DNA from: Terrirubrum flagellatum
Lineage (GTDB): Bacteria > Pseudomonadota > Alphaproteobacteria > Rhizobiales > Beijerinckiaceae
Assembly (NCBI RefSeq): GCF_022059845.1
Contig: NZ_CP091851.1
Location: 4,887,501 to 4,951,500 of the forward strand
Reading direction: 5' to 3'
Length of the DNA: 64,000 nucleotides
The translations under genes and the position numbers were made by a program. Shown in pieces: positions 48,347 through 56,663 of this stretch. The notes beneath the pieces are model-generated. The model saw nothing but the letters and a program-made list of their open reading frames with translations. It ran no database searches and was not told the origin of the DNA. Positions within the stretch are counted from its first letter, which is position 1. The number at the start of each line of letters is the position of its first letter.

Positions 48347-49720
48347 CGGTTGCGCAACCGCAAGCGCAGGCATTTTTTCTTTCCGGAACCAGACTCCGCC
48401 GGCGATCGCCGCCGCGTTCGCGACGCCATAGGCGACGAGCGCCAGACTCAGCGCGGCGAAGAGCATCCAGCCTTCGCCCAGCATGGTCACGGCGAGCCAT
48501 CCGCCGCCGGCTGCGATGAGAACACGCATCAGCGCGATCCCCATGGCGTAGCCGACGACGCCCGCGCCCTGGGATGCGAAATAGAGCGCGAGTCCGCCGC
48601 CGAAGAAGCCATAGACGGGACCGACGATGCGCAAATAGCTCGCGCCGACCGCGATCATCTGGGGATCGTCGCCGAACAGGCCGAGCCAGCTCGTGGGAAA
48701 GAAAGCTGCGACGAGCCCGATCAATTCCGTCAACACGCCGGCGATCGCCGCGCCGGTCCAGGCGGCGCGCAAAGCGCGCTCCTTTTGGCCGGCGCCGATG
48801 CATGTTCCAACAATCGCGCCAAGCGGCGCGCCAAGGCCGAACACCAGCGGCACCAGCAGATATTCGAGCCGCACGCCGGCGCCATAGCCCGCGATCGCCG
48901 CGGGCCCCACAAGACCGGCGAGGCCGGTCGCAACGACGGCGGTGACATTGGTCGAGAAGCTGACGATCGATGACATCACGCCGACGCGCAGGATGTCGCG
49001 CATGGGCGGCCAGCTCAGTCGCGGCGGTGTCGGTGAAGGATTGAGCACGCCGCGGCCGGACCAGAGATAGGCGGCGAACACGATGCTGCCGACGACGTAA
49101 TAGAGCAGGATCGCGACGCCTCCGCCGGCGACGCCCATCTGCGGCAACGGTCCCCAGCCGAAAATCAGCATCGGCGAGAGCGGGATGAGCACGAGCGCGC
49201 CGACGGAAACGACAGCCGCCGGGAAGAACATGTTGCCTGAGCCGCGAATGACGGCGGCGAGCGAATTGAACAGCCACAACGGAATCGCGCCGGCGAAGAC
49301 GATCGAGGAATAGATCACAGCCGCCTGAAGCGAACCGTCGCGTCCGCCCATAAGCGCATAAAGCTTCGGCCCGAACGCAAGCGCGACGACAGTGGTGACG
49401 GCGCCGAGCGCAAGCGTGATCGCGACCGCGCTCCAGACGAGTTCATTGGCGCGGGCCCGATCGCCTGAGCCGAGCGCTCGCGCCACGGCGGAGAGAATGC
49501 CGCCGCCCATGGCGCCGGCGGAGATCATCTGCAGCAGCATCAGAAGCGGAAAAACGAGCGCCATGCCGGCGAGCGCGTCGAGGCCGAGCTTGGCGACGAA
49601 ATAGGTCTCTATCAGCCCGACCGAGGTCTGCACGACCATGACCACCACTGTCGGCAGCGCCATGCGCAGGATCAGGGGAACGATCGGCGCTTCCAGAAGC
49701 GTGCGCGTGCGCGGGTCCAT
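48338..49720 (-). CDS. MATE-family multidrug efflux transporter
   Basis: The 460-residue protein has twelve transmembrane helices in two MATE halves. Family segments include the start APIVPLILRMALPTVVVMVV, QTSVGLIETYFVAKLGLDAL and, in the second half, YGAGVRLEYLLVPLVFGLG. It exports drugs or metabolites against H+ or Na+. The start at 49720 has GGAG five bases upstream; 49732 is an alternative. The divergent MarR gene and two operators lie upstream, so the gene is probably repressed by MarR and induced by ligand. Confidence 0.9.
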   Translation of the reverse strand: MDPRTRTLLEAPIVPLILRMALPTVVVMVVQTSVGLIETYFVAKLGLDALAGMALVFPLLMLLQMISAGAMGGGILSAVARALGSGDRARANELVWSAVAITLALGAVTTVVALAFGPKLYALMGGRDGSLQAAVIYSSIVFAGAIPLWLFNSLAAVIRGSGNMFFPAAVVSVGALVLIPLSPMLIFGWGPLPQMGVAGGGVAILLYYVVGSIVFAAYLWSGRGVLNPSPTPPRLSWPPMRDILRVGVMSSIVSFSTNVTAVVATGLAGLVGPAAIAGYGAGVRLEYLLVPLVFGLGAPLGAIVGTCIGAGQKERALRAAWTGAAIAGVLTELIGLVAAFFPTSWLGLFGDDPQMIAVGASYLRIVGPVYGFFGGGLALYFASQGAGVVGYAMGIALMRVLIAAGGGWLAVTMLGEGWMLFAALSLALVAYGVANAAAIAGGVWFRKEKMPALAVAQPSG

Positions 49721-49738
49721 GGCGGCTCCCATTCCGAG

Positions 49739-49758
49739 ATAGGCGCATATGCGCCTAT
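49739..49758. promoter_or_regulatory. MarR-type operator 1
   Basis: A 20-base perfect palindrome, ATAGGCGCATATGCGCCTAT, lying 19 bases upstream of the MATE start codon. It shares the GCGCATATGCGC core with the next site. Confidence 0.78.
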
Positions 49759-49770
49759 TTCTTGACCTCA

Positions 49771-49790
49771 ATACGCGCATATGCGCATAT
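49771..49790. promoter_or_regulatory. MarR-type operator 2 overlapping a promoter
   Basis: ATACGCGCATATGCGCATAT, palindromic except for one mismatched pair. Its centre is 32 bases (three helical turns) from that of operator 1. On the plus strand TTGACC at 49762-49767 with a 17-base spacer to GCATAT could be the marR promoter, which the operator would cover. Confidence 0.75.
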
Positions 49791-49839
49791 CGGCAAGAGC
49801 GGCGTCGCGCAGCGGATCGACGCCCGGAGAGGAGGAGCC

Positions 49840-50265
49840 ATGCAGGAGGCAAATGGAGAGAGCCTGTGCAACTGCCTGGCGCTTCGCCAGGCGGCGCGCC
49901 ATGCGAGCCAGCTCTATGACAAGCATCTGGCGTCGGCCGGGCTAAAGGCGACACAATATTCGATCCTGGCGAAGCTTGGCCGGCTCGGGCCGCAGTCGAT
50001 CAACCAGCTGGCGAAATCCATGGTGATGGATCGCACGACGCTTGGCCGCGCCATCCGGCCGCTGGAGCGCGACAAGCTGCTTGGCGTCGGGCCCGGCGCC
50101 GACGGACGGACCCGTAGCCTCAAGCTCACCGCCGCCGGCGAAAGGAAACTTAAAGCGGCGCAGGCGAAATGGCGCGACGCGCAGGAAGCTTTCGAAGCCG
50201 GTTATGGCGAATCCGAAGCCGCCGATTTGCGCGCCGCGCTGCGCAAGATGGTCGCGTCGGTGTGA
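49840..50265 (+). CDS. MarR-family transcriptional regulator
   Basis: The 141-residue protein is a winged-helix MarR regulator: the HTH is LGPQSINQLAKSMVMDRTTL with wing residues GADGRTRSLKLTAAG. A cysteine pair near the N-terminus (LCNCLALRQ) could allow redox or metal sensing. GGAGGAG stands right before the ATG. It is divergent from the MATE gene, and the twin palindromes between them are the likely binding sites. Confidence 0.9.
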   Translation: MQEANGESLCNCLALRQAARHASQLYDKHLASAGLKATQYSILAKLGRLGPQSINQLAKSMVMDRTTLGRAIRPLERDKLLGVGPGADGRTRSLKLTAAGERKLKAAQAKWRDAQEAFEAGYGESEAADLRAALRKMVASV

Positions 50266-50311
50266 GGGCGTCGGCTCGCACTATGTGATCGCCCGCGAAC
50301 TCCATTTCAGC

Positions 50312-50341
50312 GTCATCGCCGGGCTCGACCCGGCGATCCAG
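50312..50341. repeat. Palindromic intergenic unit, single copy
   Basis: GTCATCGCCGGGCTCGACCC continuing to CGGCGATCCAG: TCGCCGGG and CCCGGCGA pair around a 5-base loop. The same unit occurs at 51943-51972, 52002-52031 and 53370-53399. Confidence 0.7.
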
Positions 50342-50477
50342 ATCATCCGCCAATTGCTACAGCCTCGCTTGAATATCTCTCGCCGAGAGGCATGACCTCG
50401 GACGTAATGGCGGCTCTCCCTCGCCTGATGGAGAATTTCGCAGAAATTTCCGACCGGGAAATCTGCGGAGAGCGCTC

Positions 50478-50786
50478 ATGAGCGTCACCTATGTCATCGT
50501 CTTTCATGTCAGGCCGGCGCAGCGTGAGCGATTTCTCGCGCTGTTGAACGGCGTGCTCGACGCCATGCGTCGCGAAGAGAATTTCCGAAACGCCACGCTG
50601 CATCGCGATCCCGTCGATCCCGATCGTTTCATGCTTCACGAAACATGGGCCGATCATCAGGATGTGCTCGATGTGCAGATCAAGCGGTCCTATCGCGACG
50701 CTTGGCATGCGGCGCTGGAGGATATTCTCGAACGCCCGCGCGAAATTTCGATGTGGGAGGAGATGCGGGCGGATCGGAAGGCTTAG
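50478..50786 (+). CDS. Putative quinol monooxygenase (ABM domain)
   Basis: The 102-residue protein is an antibiotic-biosynthesis-monooxygenase domain: YVIVFHVRPAQRERFLALLN, NFRNATLHRDPVDPDRFMLH, and ETWADHQDVLDVQIK are typical. These dimeric ferredoxin-like proteins oxidise quinols or have unknown roles. It lies between the MarR gene and two MerR genes; no direct partner is evident. Confidence 0.83.
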   Translation: MSVTYVIVFHVRPAQRERFLALLNGVLDAMRREENFRNATLHRDPVDPDRFMLHETWADHQDVLDVQIKRSYRDAWHAALEDILERPREISMWEEMRADRKA

Positions 50787-50846
50787 TTGACCCGGCCCGT
50801 GGGGCCGGCCTGATAAGGCTGCGGTCAACGACCAGCGAGGTGATTC

Positions 50847-51881
50847 GTGAACGCGTCCGCGGAATTCCTGAATTCATCCGAAGCGGCGAAACGGCTTGGC
50901 GTCTCCGCGAAGGCGCTGCGGCTCTACGAGCAGCGCGGGCTGATCAGGCCGGTTCGCACTGCGGCGGGGTGGCGCGCCTATGGTCCCACGGAAATGGCGC
51001 GCGCTGCGGAGATCGTGGCGCTGCGCGCGTTGGGCTTGAGTCTCGCGCAGACAGCACGCGTGCTGGAGGGCGATGCGCATGATCTCAAACCTGCGCTGGC
51101 GGCGCATGAGGCGGCGCTCGAAGGTCGTGTGCGTGAGATCGCCGATGCGATCGGGAAAGTGCGCGAATTGCGCACAGGTCTCGCCCGTGGTGAACCGCCA
51201 ACAGTCGATGACCTCGCGCAGCTGACGCGCGCTGCGAGCGAGGTTGTCGTTTCCTTCGAGCTGCCGTGGCCGTGGGGCGGCGAACAATTCGAACTTCGCG
51301 ACATCAGGGCGTTGAATTACATCATCGGGCCGCTCGGCAGCGGCAAGACGCGGCTGGCGCAGGCGATCGCTGCGTATCTCCCCGGCGCAGCTTTCATCGG
51401 CCTCGATCGGGCCGATCACGATGCGCGCGAAGCAAGAGAGCGGATTGATTTGGATTCCGCGCTGAAGTCGCGCGTGGAGAAAACTCTGGCGTGGCTCATC
51501 GAAGATGGCGCGCAGGAATCTGCGGCGCTGATCGCGCTTCTCGCCGCGCTGGAATCGAAAGGCCCGACATATCTCGTCATCGACATGATCGAGCAGGGGC
51601 TGGATCAGGCGACGCAGGAAGCGTTGATCGCGCATCTGCGCCGCCGCGACGCATCCCCTCCTTCGCTGTTCTTTCTCACGCGCTCCTCGGCGATTCTCGA
51701 TCTCGCCGCTGTGGGGCCTGATGAGGCGATCATTTTCTGCCCGGCCAATCACAGCCCGCCAATGCGCGTCGCTCCCGTTCCCGGTGCGCCAGGTTATGAA
51801 GCCGTCGCCATGTGTCTCGCATCGCCTGACGTGCGCGCGCGAACGGAGGGGACGGTCGCGGTGAGAGCGAAAGTGGCGTGA
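50847..51881 (+). CDS. MerR regulator fused to a P-loop ATPase domain
   Basis: The 344-residue protein has a MerR-type helix-turn-helix at about residues 10-75 (AAKRLGVSAKALRLYEQRGL), a helical linker to about 130, then an ATPase domain. Walker A is GPLGSGKT at 161-168; TYLVIDMIEQGLD (241-253) resembles the Walker B of ABC-type ATPases, though the usual DE pair is D-M and Glu appears three residues later. LFFLTRSSAIL (275-285) is in the place of the H-loop but has Arg for His. A MerR-ATPase fusion is uncommon. GTG start with GCGAGG six bases upstream. The MerR part is clearly related to that of the next gene. Confidence 0.75.
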   Translation: MNASAEFLNSSEAAKRLGVSAKALRLYEQRGLIRPVRTAAGWRAYGPTEMARAAEIVALRALGLSLAQTARVLEGDAHDLKPALAAHEAALEGRVREIADAIGKVRELRTGLARGEPPTVDDLAQLTRAASEVVVSFELPWPWGGEQFELRDIRALNYIIGPLGSGKTRLAQAIAAYLPGAAFIGLDRADHDAREARERIDLDSALKSRVEKTLAWLIEDGAQESAALIALLAALESKGPTYLVIDMIEQGLDQATQEALIAHLRRRDASPPSLFFLTRSSAILDLAAVGPDEAIIFCPANHSPPMRVAPVPGAPGYEAVAMCLASPDVRARTEGTVAVRAKVA

Positions 51882-51942
51882 TGGGAATTTCTGGAAGGCG
51901 GAACCGTATCGCGATCTGATCGATGCGACTCTTGTTCCAGAT

Positions 51943-52031
51943 GTCATCGCCGGGCTTGACCCGGCGATCCAGTATTTCCAACGCTGCCAGCTCCAGAAAA
52001 TCTGGATCGCCGGGTCAAGCCCGGCGATGAC
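51943..52031. repeat. Inverted pair of palindromic units
   Basis: GTCATCGCCGGGCTTGACCC (51943 on) and its inverted copy GGATCGCCGGGTCAAGCCC (52004 on) are separated by about 30 bases. Each unit is itself a hairpin, as at 50312 and 53370. Confidence 0.75.
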
Positions 52032-52052
52032 GGGAAGAGCTGAGCTTCAATT

Positions 52053-52151
52053 CAAACGAGTCTCACTCCCCCATCGCCAGCAGACTCGCATTTCCGCCCG
52101 CCGCAGCGGTGTTGATCGACACCACCTGCTCATGGGCGAAGGCTTCGACAC
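52053..52151 (-). pseudogene. Remnant copy of the putA 3' end
   Basis: On the minus strand this encodes a segment ending in FAHEQVVSINTAAAGGNASL and then LAMGE and a stop, identical over the last 24 residues to the C-terminus of PutA (53431-56550). Together with the upstream palindromic unit, the similarity extends over about 145 bases (52002-52151 versus 53370-53518) with about 13 mismatches, and stops abruptly at the AAG after GGGCG. It is a partial duplication, with no start. Confidence 0.85.
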
Positions 52152-52245
52152 GCCGGCTCTGAGCCGTTTTTGCCCCTCTTTCGTGAAAAACCTCTTGAGC
52201 CGCCCCTAAGGTCATATCTTAGGTCGATGTTTCAGGAGGACGCCA

Positions 52246-53328
52246 ATGCGCGATCAATCAGGCAAAGAAGTCTGGATGGCGGCCGCAGAGTGCGCTGATC
52301 GCCTGGGCCTGACGGTCCGCGCGCTCCGCGTCTACGAGCAGCGCGGTTTGATTGCGCCGAAGCGCACTGAGAAAGGATGGCGCCTCTATGGCGGTCAAGA
52401 AATCGCCCGGCTTCACGAAATACTTGCATTAAAACGCTTGGGTTTGAGCCTCTCGCGCATAAGCGAACTTCTCAAGGGGCACGCGATCGATCTCGATCGC
52501 ACTCTCGCCATGCAACAGTCAATCCTGTTGCAGCTGCGCGAGCGTGTCGAACAAAGCCTCTCGCTGATCAACGCTGCGCGCACGAAGTTGTCCGTAGGTG
52601 ATGTGCTCTCGACAAATGAACTCATCAGCCTTGTGAAGGAGACGAAGATGACGGATGCAGTTCCCGATACGATCGCGTGGCGGCGATATGAACAGGCAAG
52701 ACCACGCACAGAATATACCGTTAATCCGGGCCTTCTTGAAAAATATGCCGGGCTTTATCAGTTCGAGAACGGCCCCATTTTTGCGATCACCAGTGACAAA
52801 GATCGCCTCCTCGCGAAATTGGAAAATCAAATGGCCGTCGAGCTTTTTGCGGAAAGTGATAAGAAGTTCTTTCTCAAGGCGGTTGCCGCGCAAATTTCTT
52901 TTTTGGTGCTTGAGGCAGGCAAAGCTAGCGCTCTTGTCCTCCATCAAAATGGACTGGAGCAGAAGGCCGACCGCGTCGACGAGGCGGCGGCGAAAGTCGC
53001 GGCGGACTATGTGGCGGCTCGCATCGCGGCCAATAAACCGATACCCGAAAGCAAGACGGTTCTCCAACGCACGATTCTCGACCTGCAAAGAGGCGAGCCC
53101 GACTATGATCAAATGAGCGCATTGCTGGCGGCGATCGTCCGCGAGCAATTACCGACCGTGAGTCCACATCTTCGCTCGATGGGAGCGTTGAAGGAAGTTT
53201 CGGTCAAGCGTGTGGGAAGGAAGGCAGGGGCGGACGTCTATGACGCGGCCTTCGAGAATGGAAAGTTAGAATGGCATCTAAAGCTGGACGCCAACGGCAA
53301 GATCACAGGATTGCGGATGCGAACCTGA
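52246..53328 (+). CDS. MerR regulator fused to a DUF3471-like domain
   Basis: The 360-residue protein has a MerR-type N-terminus (CADRLGLTVRALRVYEQRGL, about residues 16-35) clearly related to that of the gene at 50847. Residues 140-240 resemble the DUF3471 domain often found after serine hydrolases (NPGLLEKYAGLYQFENG, then FFLKAVAAQISFLV), and the last 50 residues hold ADVYDAAFENGKLEWHLKLD. So the same DNA-binding module is joined to a different effector. Codon use is more AT-rich than in neighbours, and the gene is flanked by direct repeats of the putA 3' end, which suggests insertion. Confidence 0.72.
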   Translation: MRDQSGKEVWMAAAECADRLGLTVRALRVYEQRGLIAPKRTEKGWRLYGGQEIARLHEILALKRLGLSLSRISELLKGHAIDLDRTLAMQQSILLQLRERVEQSLSLINAARTKLSVGDVLSTNELISLVKETKMTDAVPDTIAWRRYEQARPRTEYTVNPGLLEKYAGLYQFENGPIFAITSDKDRLLAKLENQMAVELFAESDKKFFLKAVAAQISFLVLEAGKASALVLHQNGLEQKADRVDEAAAKVAADYVAARIAANKPIPESKTVLQRTILDLQRGEPDYDQMSALLAAIVREQLPTVSPHLRSMGALKEVSVKRVGRKAGADVYDAAFENGKLEWHLKLDANGKITGLRMRT

Positions 53329-53369
53329 TCTGGCGATTCCTCGTTTTCAATGTCTTCTGCCCTTCAGAG

Positions 53370-53399
53370 CTGGATCGCCGGGTCAAGCCCGGCGATGAC
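53370..53399. repeat. Palindromic intergenic unit beside putA
   Basis: CTGGATCGCCGGGTCAAGCC and continuing to GGCGATGAC: the inverted form of the unit at 50312 and 51943. It lies just beyond the putA stop and belongs to the longer direct repeat shared with 52002-52151. Confidence 0.7.
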
Positions 53400-53430
53400 G
53401 GGAAGATTTGAGCTTCAGCTCAAACTGCCC

Positions 53431-56400
53431 TCACTCCCCCATCGCCAGCAAACTCGCATTTCCTCCGGCAGCCGCGGTGTTGATCGACACCACCTGCTCA
53501 TGGGCGAAGCGCTTGAGATAATTCGGACCGCCGGCCTTCGGGCCCGTGCCTGAGAGGCCCGAGCCGCCGAAGGGCTGCGTGCCGACGACGGCGCCGATGA
53601 TGTTGCGGTTGATGTAGAGATTCCCGGCGGGTGTCAGCTTCTCCACGATCTCCATCGTCTCGTTGATGCGCGTATGCAGGCCCATGGTGAGGCCGTAGCC
53701 GGTGGCGGCGATGTCCTCGATCAGGCCATAGAGCCCACGCTTCGATGTGGGATCGAGCCGGTCGGCGCTCCAGCGCGCCACATGCAGCACCGGGCCGAAT
53801 ACTTCTTCCTTCAAGTCGCGCGCCGATTTCAATTCGACGATCTGCGGCGCGACAAAGGTTCCGCTCGCGGGCGCTTCGCCCAGCGCATAAACCTTTTTTC
53901 CCTCTGCGCGCACGCGCGCGACATAGGCGTCGAGCTTGTCCTTGGCTTCCCTGTCGATGACGGGGCCGACATGGGTGGCGGGATCGGCGGGATCGCCAAG
54001 CTTCAACTCCTTCGTCGCGCCGACGATCATCTCGATGATCTTGTCGGCGACATCCTCCTGCACGCAGAGAAGACGCAGCGCCGAGCAGCGCTGGCCGGCC
54101 GATCTGAAGGCCGACGTGACCACATCGTCAGCCACCTGCTCGGGCAGCGCGGTTGCATCGACAATCATGGCGTTGACGCCGCCGGTCTCCGCGATCAGCG
54201 GCACAATCGGTCCGTCCTTCGCCGCGAGCGCGCGATTGATGAGGCGCGCGACCTCTGTTGAGCCTGTGAAGGCGACGCCCGCGACTTGCGCGTGCGCGAC
54301 GAGCGCCGCGCCAATGCGGCCGTCGCCAAGCATGAGATGCAGCGCTGATTTCGCGACGCCGGCTTCATGCATGATCTTCACGGCAACGCTTGCAATCAGC
54401 GGCGTCTGCTCCGCGGGCTTCGCGATCACGGCGTTGCCAGCCGCGAGCGCAGCCGCGACCTGGCCGGTGAAGATCGCCAGCGGAAAATTCCACGGGCTGA
54501 TGCAGACGAAGACGCCGCGCCCGCGATGGATCAACCGGTTCTCCTCGCCGGTCGGCCCGGGAAGAAGCTCGCCGGCGCCAAAGCTCTTTTTCGCTTCGCT
54601 CGCGTAATAGCGCAGGAAATCGACGGCCTCGCGCACCTCCGCGATGGAATCGTCAATCGTCTTGCCCGCTTCCGCCTGCAGCAGCGCGATCAACGCGGGC
54701 AATCGTTGCTCCATGAGATCGGCGGCGCGTTCGAGCGCGGCGCTGCGTGTAGAGACGGGTGTCGCGTTCCACTTCTCAGCGAAGGCCGCTGCGTCGCGCA
54801 TGGCGTCGGCGACGGCGGACGCATCGGCTTCGATGACCTGTCCGACAATCTGGCTCGTGGCGGGATTGGGCACGGGGCGCTGCGTTCCCTTCACGGCGAC
54901 GCCTGAAATCAGCGACGCGGCCGAGAGCGATGAATTGATCGCCGCGCGCGCGCTTTCGATATCGCCGCTCAATCTTTCCAGACTCCCGGCATGGCCGAGT
55001 TCGACGCCGGATGAATTCTTCCGCGACGCGCCATAGAGATTGATCGGCAGCGGCAGTTTGGCGTTCGCCGCCCTGTCGGGCGAACCGATCCAGCTTTGCG
55101 GCCGTGCGAGCAGATGCGCGACGGGCACGCTCGCATCCGCGGCGACGCTGACGAAGCTCGAATTCGCGCCGTTCTCCAACAGGCGCCGCACGAGATAGGC
55201 GAGCAGATCGCGATAACCGCCAACCGGCGCATAGGTGCGGCAGGCGACGCCCGGCCTCGTCTCCAAAAGATGTTCGTAAGCGGCTTCGCCCATGCCGTGC
55301 AGGCGCTGGAATTCGAAGCCCTGCTGGTCACCCGCCAGCTCAAGCACCGTTGCGATGGTGAGCGCGTTATGCGTGGCGAATTGCGGAAACAGGCGCGGCC
55401 TGCGCTTCAGCAGCTCCTGCGCGCAGGCCGCATAGGAGAGATCCGTCATCGCCTTGCGGGTAAAGACGGGATAGCCGGCGAGGCCGCGCTCCTGCGCGCG
55501 CTTCACCTCGGTGTCCCAATAGGCGCCCTTCACCAGACGCACCATCATGCGGGAATCATAGGCTGCGGCGAGATCGTCGATCCATCTGATCACGTCGCGC
55601 GCGCGCTTCTGATAAGCCTGAATCGCGAGGCCGAATCCATCCCAGCCGCGCAGGCTGTCATCGGCAAAAACAGCTGATATCACGTCGAGCGAGAGTTCGA
55701 GCCGGTCGGCCTCTTCGGCGTCGATGGTGAAATTGAGATCGTGCGATTTCGCGAGGCGCGCAAGCTCGATGACGCGCGGAACAAGCTCCTTCAGCACGCG
55801 CTCCGAACTCACCGCCTCATAGCGCGGATGCAGCGCCGACAATTTCACCGAGATGCCGGGGCGGTTGGGCAGTTTGTCATTGCCCGCTTTCGCGCCAATG
55901 GCGGCGATCGAATCGGCGTAGCTTTTCCAGTAGCGTTGCGCGTCTTCCGCCGTGCGCGCGCCTTCGCCGAGCATGTCGAAGGAATAGCGGAAGATGCGGC
56001 CGCTCTTGCTCGTCGCGCGTTTCAGCGCGTCCTCGATCGTCTCGCCGAGCACGAAGTGATTGCCGAGCACGCGCATCGCCTGACGCGTCGCGAGCCGCAC
56101 GGTCGGCAGGCCCATGCGCTTCACGAGCTGGCCAAGCACGCCTTCCGGCGTTTCGCCGGGTTGAATGAGTCGCGACGTCACGCCGAGCGCCCAGGCCGAG
56201 GCTGACACCAGCAGCGCATCCGACTTGGTTTCGTGATGGGCGAAATCGCCCTGGCCCAATTTGTCCTCGATCAGGCGATCGGCGGTCGCGCCGTCAGGCA
56301 CGCGCAACAGCGCCTCGGCCAGCACCATCAGCGCCAGCCCCTCGCGGGTGGAGAGCGAATATTCGCGCAGCAATTCCTCGACGCCGCCGATGCCGCTTTT

Positions 56401-56550
56401 CTGCTTTCTGATCGCGCCGATGAGATCGCCGCCGAGCGCGTCGATGCGCTGCTCGCGCTCGGGCGCGAGACTCGCCGCCGCGAAGAGATCGCGGGCGAGG
56501 GCGACGTCGTCAGGGGCGTAGGGCGCGCGGAACGGGGCGGGAGCGGGCAT
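53431..56550 (-). CDS. putA: Bifunctional proline dehydrogenase / glutamate-semialdehyde dehydrogenase
   Basis: The 1039-residue protein has an N-terminal helical part (no ribbon-helix-helix domain), a flavin-dependent proline dehydrogenase barrel (about residues 140-450, with SVKLSALHPRYEAV and RMMVRLVKGAYWDTEVKRAQ) and an aldehyde dehydrogenase domain with FTGSTEVARLI and the catalytic cysteine in SAGQRCSALRL. It oxidises proline to glutamate, feeding electrons to quinone. Lacking the DNA-binding domain, it should be regulated by the divergent Lrp-type gene. GGAGG lies eight bases before the ATG. Its last 24 codons are duplicated at 52053-52151. Confidence 0.96.
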   Translation of the reverse strand: MPAPAPFRAPYAPDDVALARDLFAAASLAPEREQRIDALGGDLIGAIRKQKSGIGGVEELLREYSLSTREGLALMVLAEALLRVPDGATADRLIEDKLGQGDFAHHETKSDALLVSASAWALGVTSRLIQPGETPEGVLGQLVKRMGLPTVRLATRQAMRVLGNHFVLGETIEDALKRATSKSGRIFRYSFDMLGEGARTAEDAQRYWKSYADSIAAIGAKAGNDKLPNRPGISVKLSALHPRYEAVSSERVLKELVPRVIELARLAKSHDLNFTIDAEEADRLELSLDVISAVFADDSLRGWDGFGLAIQAYQKRARDVIRWIDDLAAAYDSRMMVRLVKGAYWDTEVKRAQERGLAGYPVFTRKAMTDLSYAACAQELLKRRPRLFPQFATHNALTIATVLELAGDQQGFEFQRLHGMGEAAYEHLLETRPGVACRTYAPVGGYRDLLAYLVRRLLENGANSSFVSVAADASVPVAHLLARPQSWIGSPDRAANAKLPLPINLYGASRKNSSGVELGHAGSLERLSGDIESARAAINSSLSAASLISGVAVKGTQRPVPNPATSQIVGQVIEADASAVADAMRDAAAFAEKWNATPVSTRSAALERAADLMEQRLPALIALLQAEAGKTIDDSIAEVREAVDFLRYYASEAKKSFGAGELLPGPTGEENRLIHRGRGVFVCISPWNFPLAIFTGQVAAALAAGNAVIAKPAEQTPLIASVAVKIMHEAGVAKSALHLMLGDGRIGAALVAHAQVAGVAFTGSTEVARLINRALAAKDGPIVPLIAETGGVNAMIVDATALPEQVADDVVTSAFRSAGQRCSALRLLCVQEDVADKIIEMIVGATKELKLGDPADPATHVGPVIDREAKDKLDAYVARVRAEGKKVYALGEAPASGTFVAPQIVELKSARDLKEEVFGPVLHVARWSADRLDPTSKRGLYGLIEDIAATGYGLTMGLHTRINETMEIVEKLTPAGNLYINRNIIGAVVGTQPFGGSGLSGTGPKAGGPNYLKRFAHEQVVSINTAAAGGNASLLAMGE

Positions 56551-56568
56551 TTCGGGGCCTCCGGGAAT

Positions 56569-56625
56569 AATCCTGTATATCGCAGGATTGCCAGAGGTTC
56601 GAGAGGTGATTAAAGCTAATCGCCT
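56569..56625. promoter_or_regulatory. Two inverted repeats in the putA-lrp gap, candidate operators
   Basis: AATCCTG (56569-56575) and CAGGATT (56583-56589) form a perfect 7-bp repeat with a 7-base spacer. AGGTGATTA (56604-56612) and TAATCGCCT (56617-56625) form a 9-bp repeat with one mismatch. Both lie in the 113-base divergent region and could bind the Lrp-type activator. The spacing between the centres is about 35 bases. Confidence 0.55.
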
Positions 56626-56663
56626 GCGACATTCGCTATCAAAGCGCGCAATCTCGGTGAAAC

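Larger units (their letters stand above)
51882..52245. other. 364-base region with palindromes and a putA remnant
   Basis: The gap holds an inverted pair of palindromic units (51943-52031) and a duplicated copy of the putA 3' end (about 52053-52151). It also contains the promoter region of the second MerR gene, where CAGGAGGACGCC stands before the ATG at 52246. Nothing else is seen. Confidence 0.65.

Noticed and set aside
48338-49954. A longer MATE protein starting at 49954.
   Set aside because: The extra 78 residues run across both MarR operators and into the marR coding region, have no membrane-protein character, and a good ribosome binding site exists for the start at 49720.
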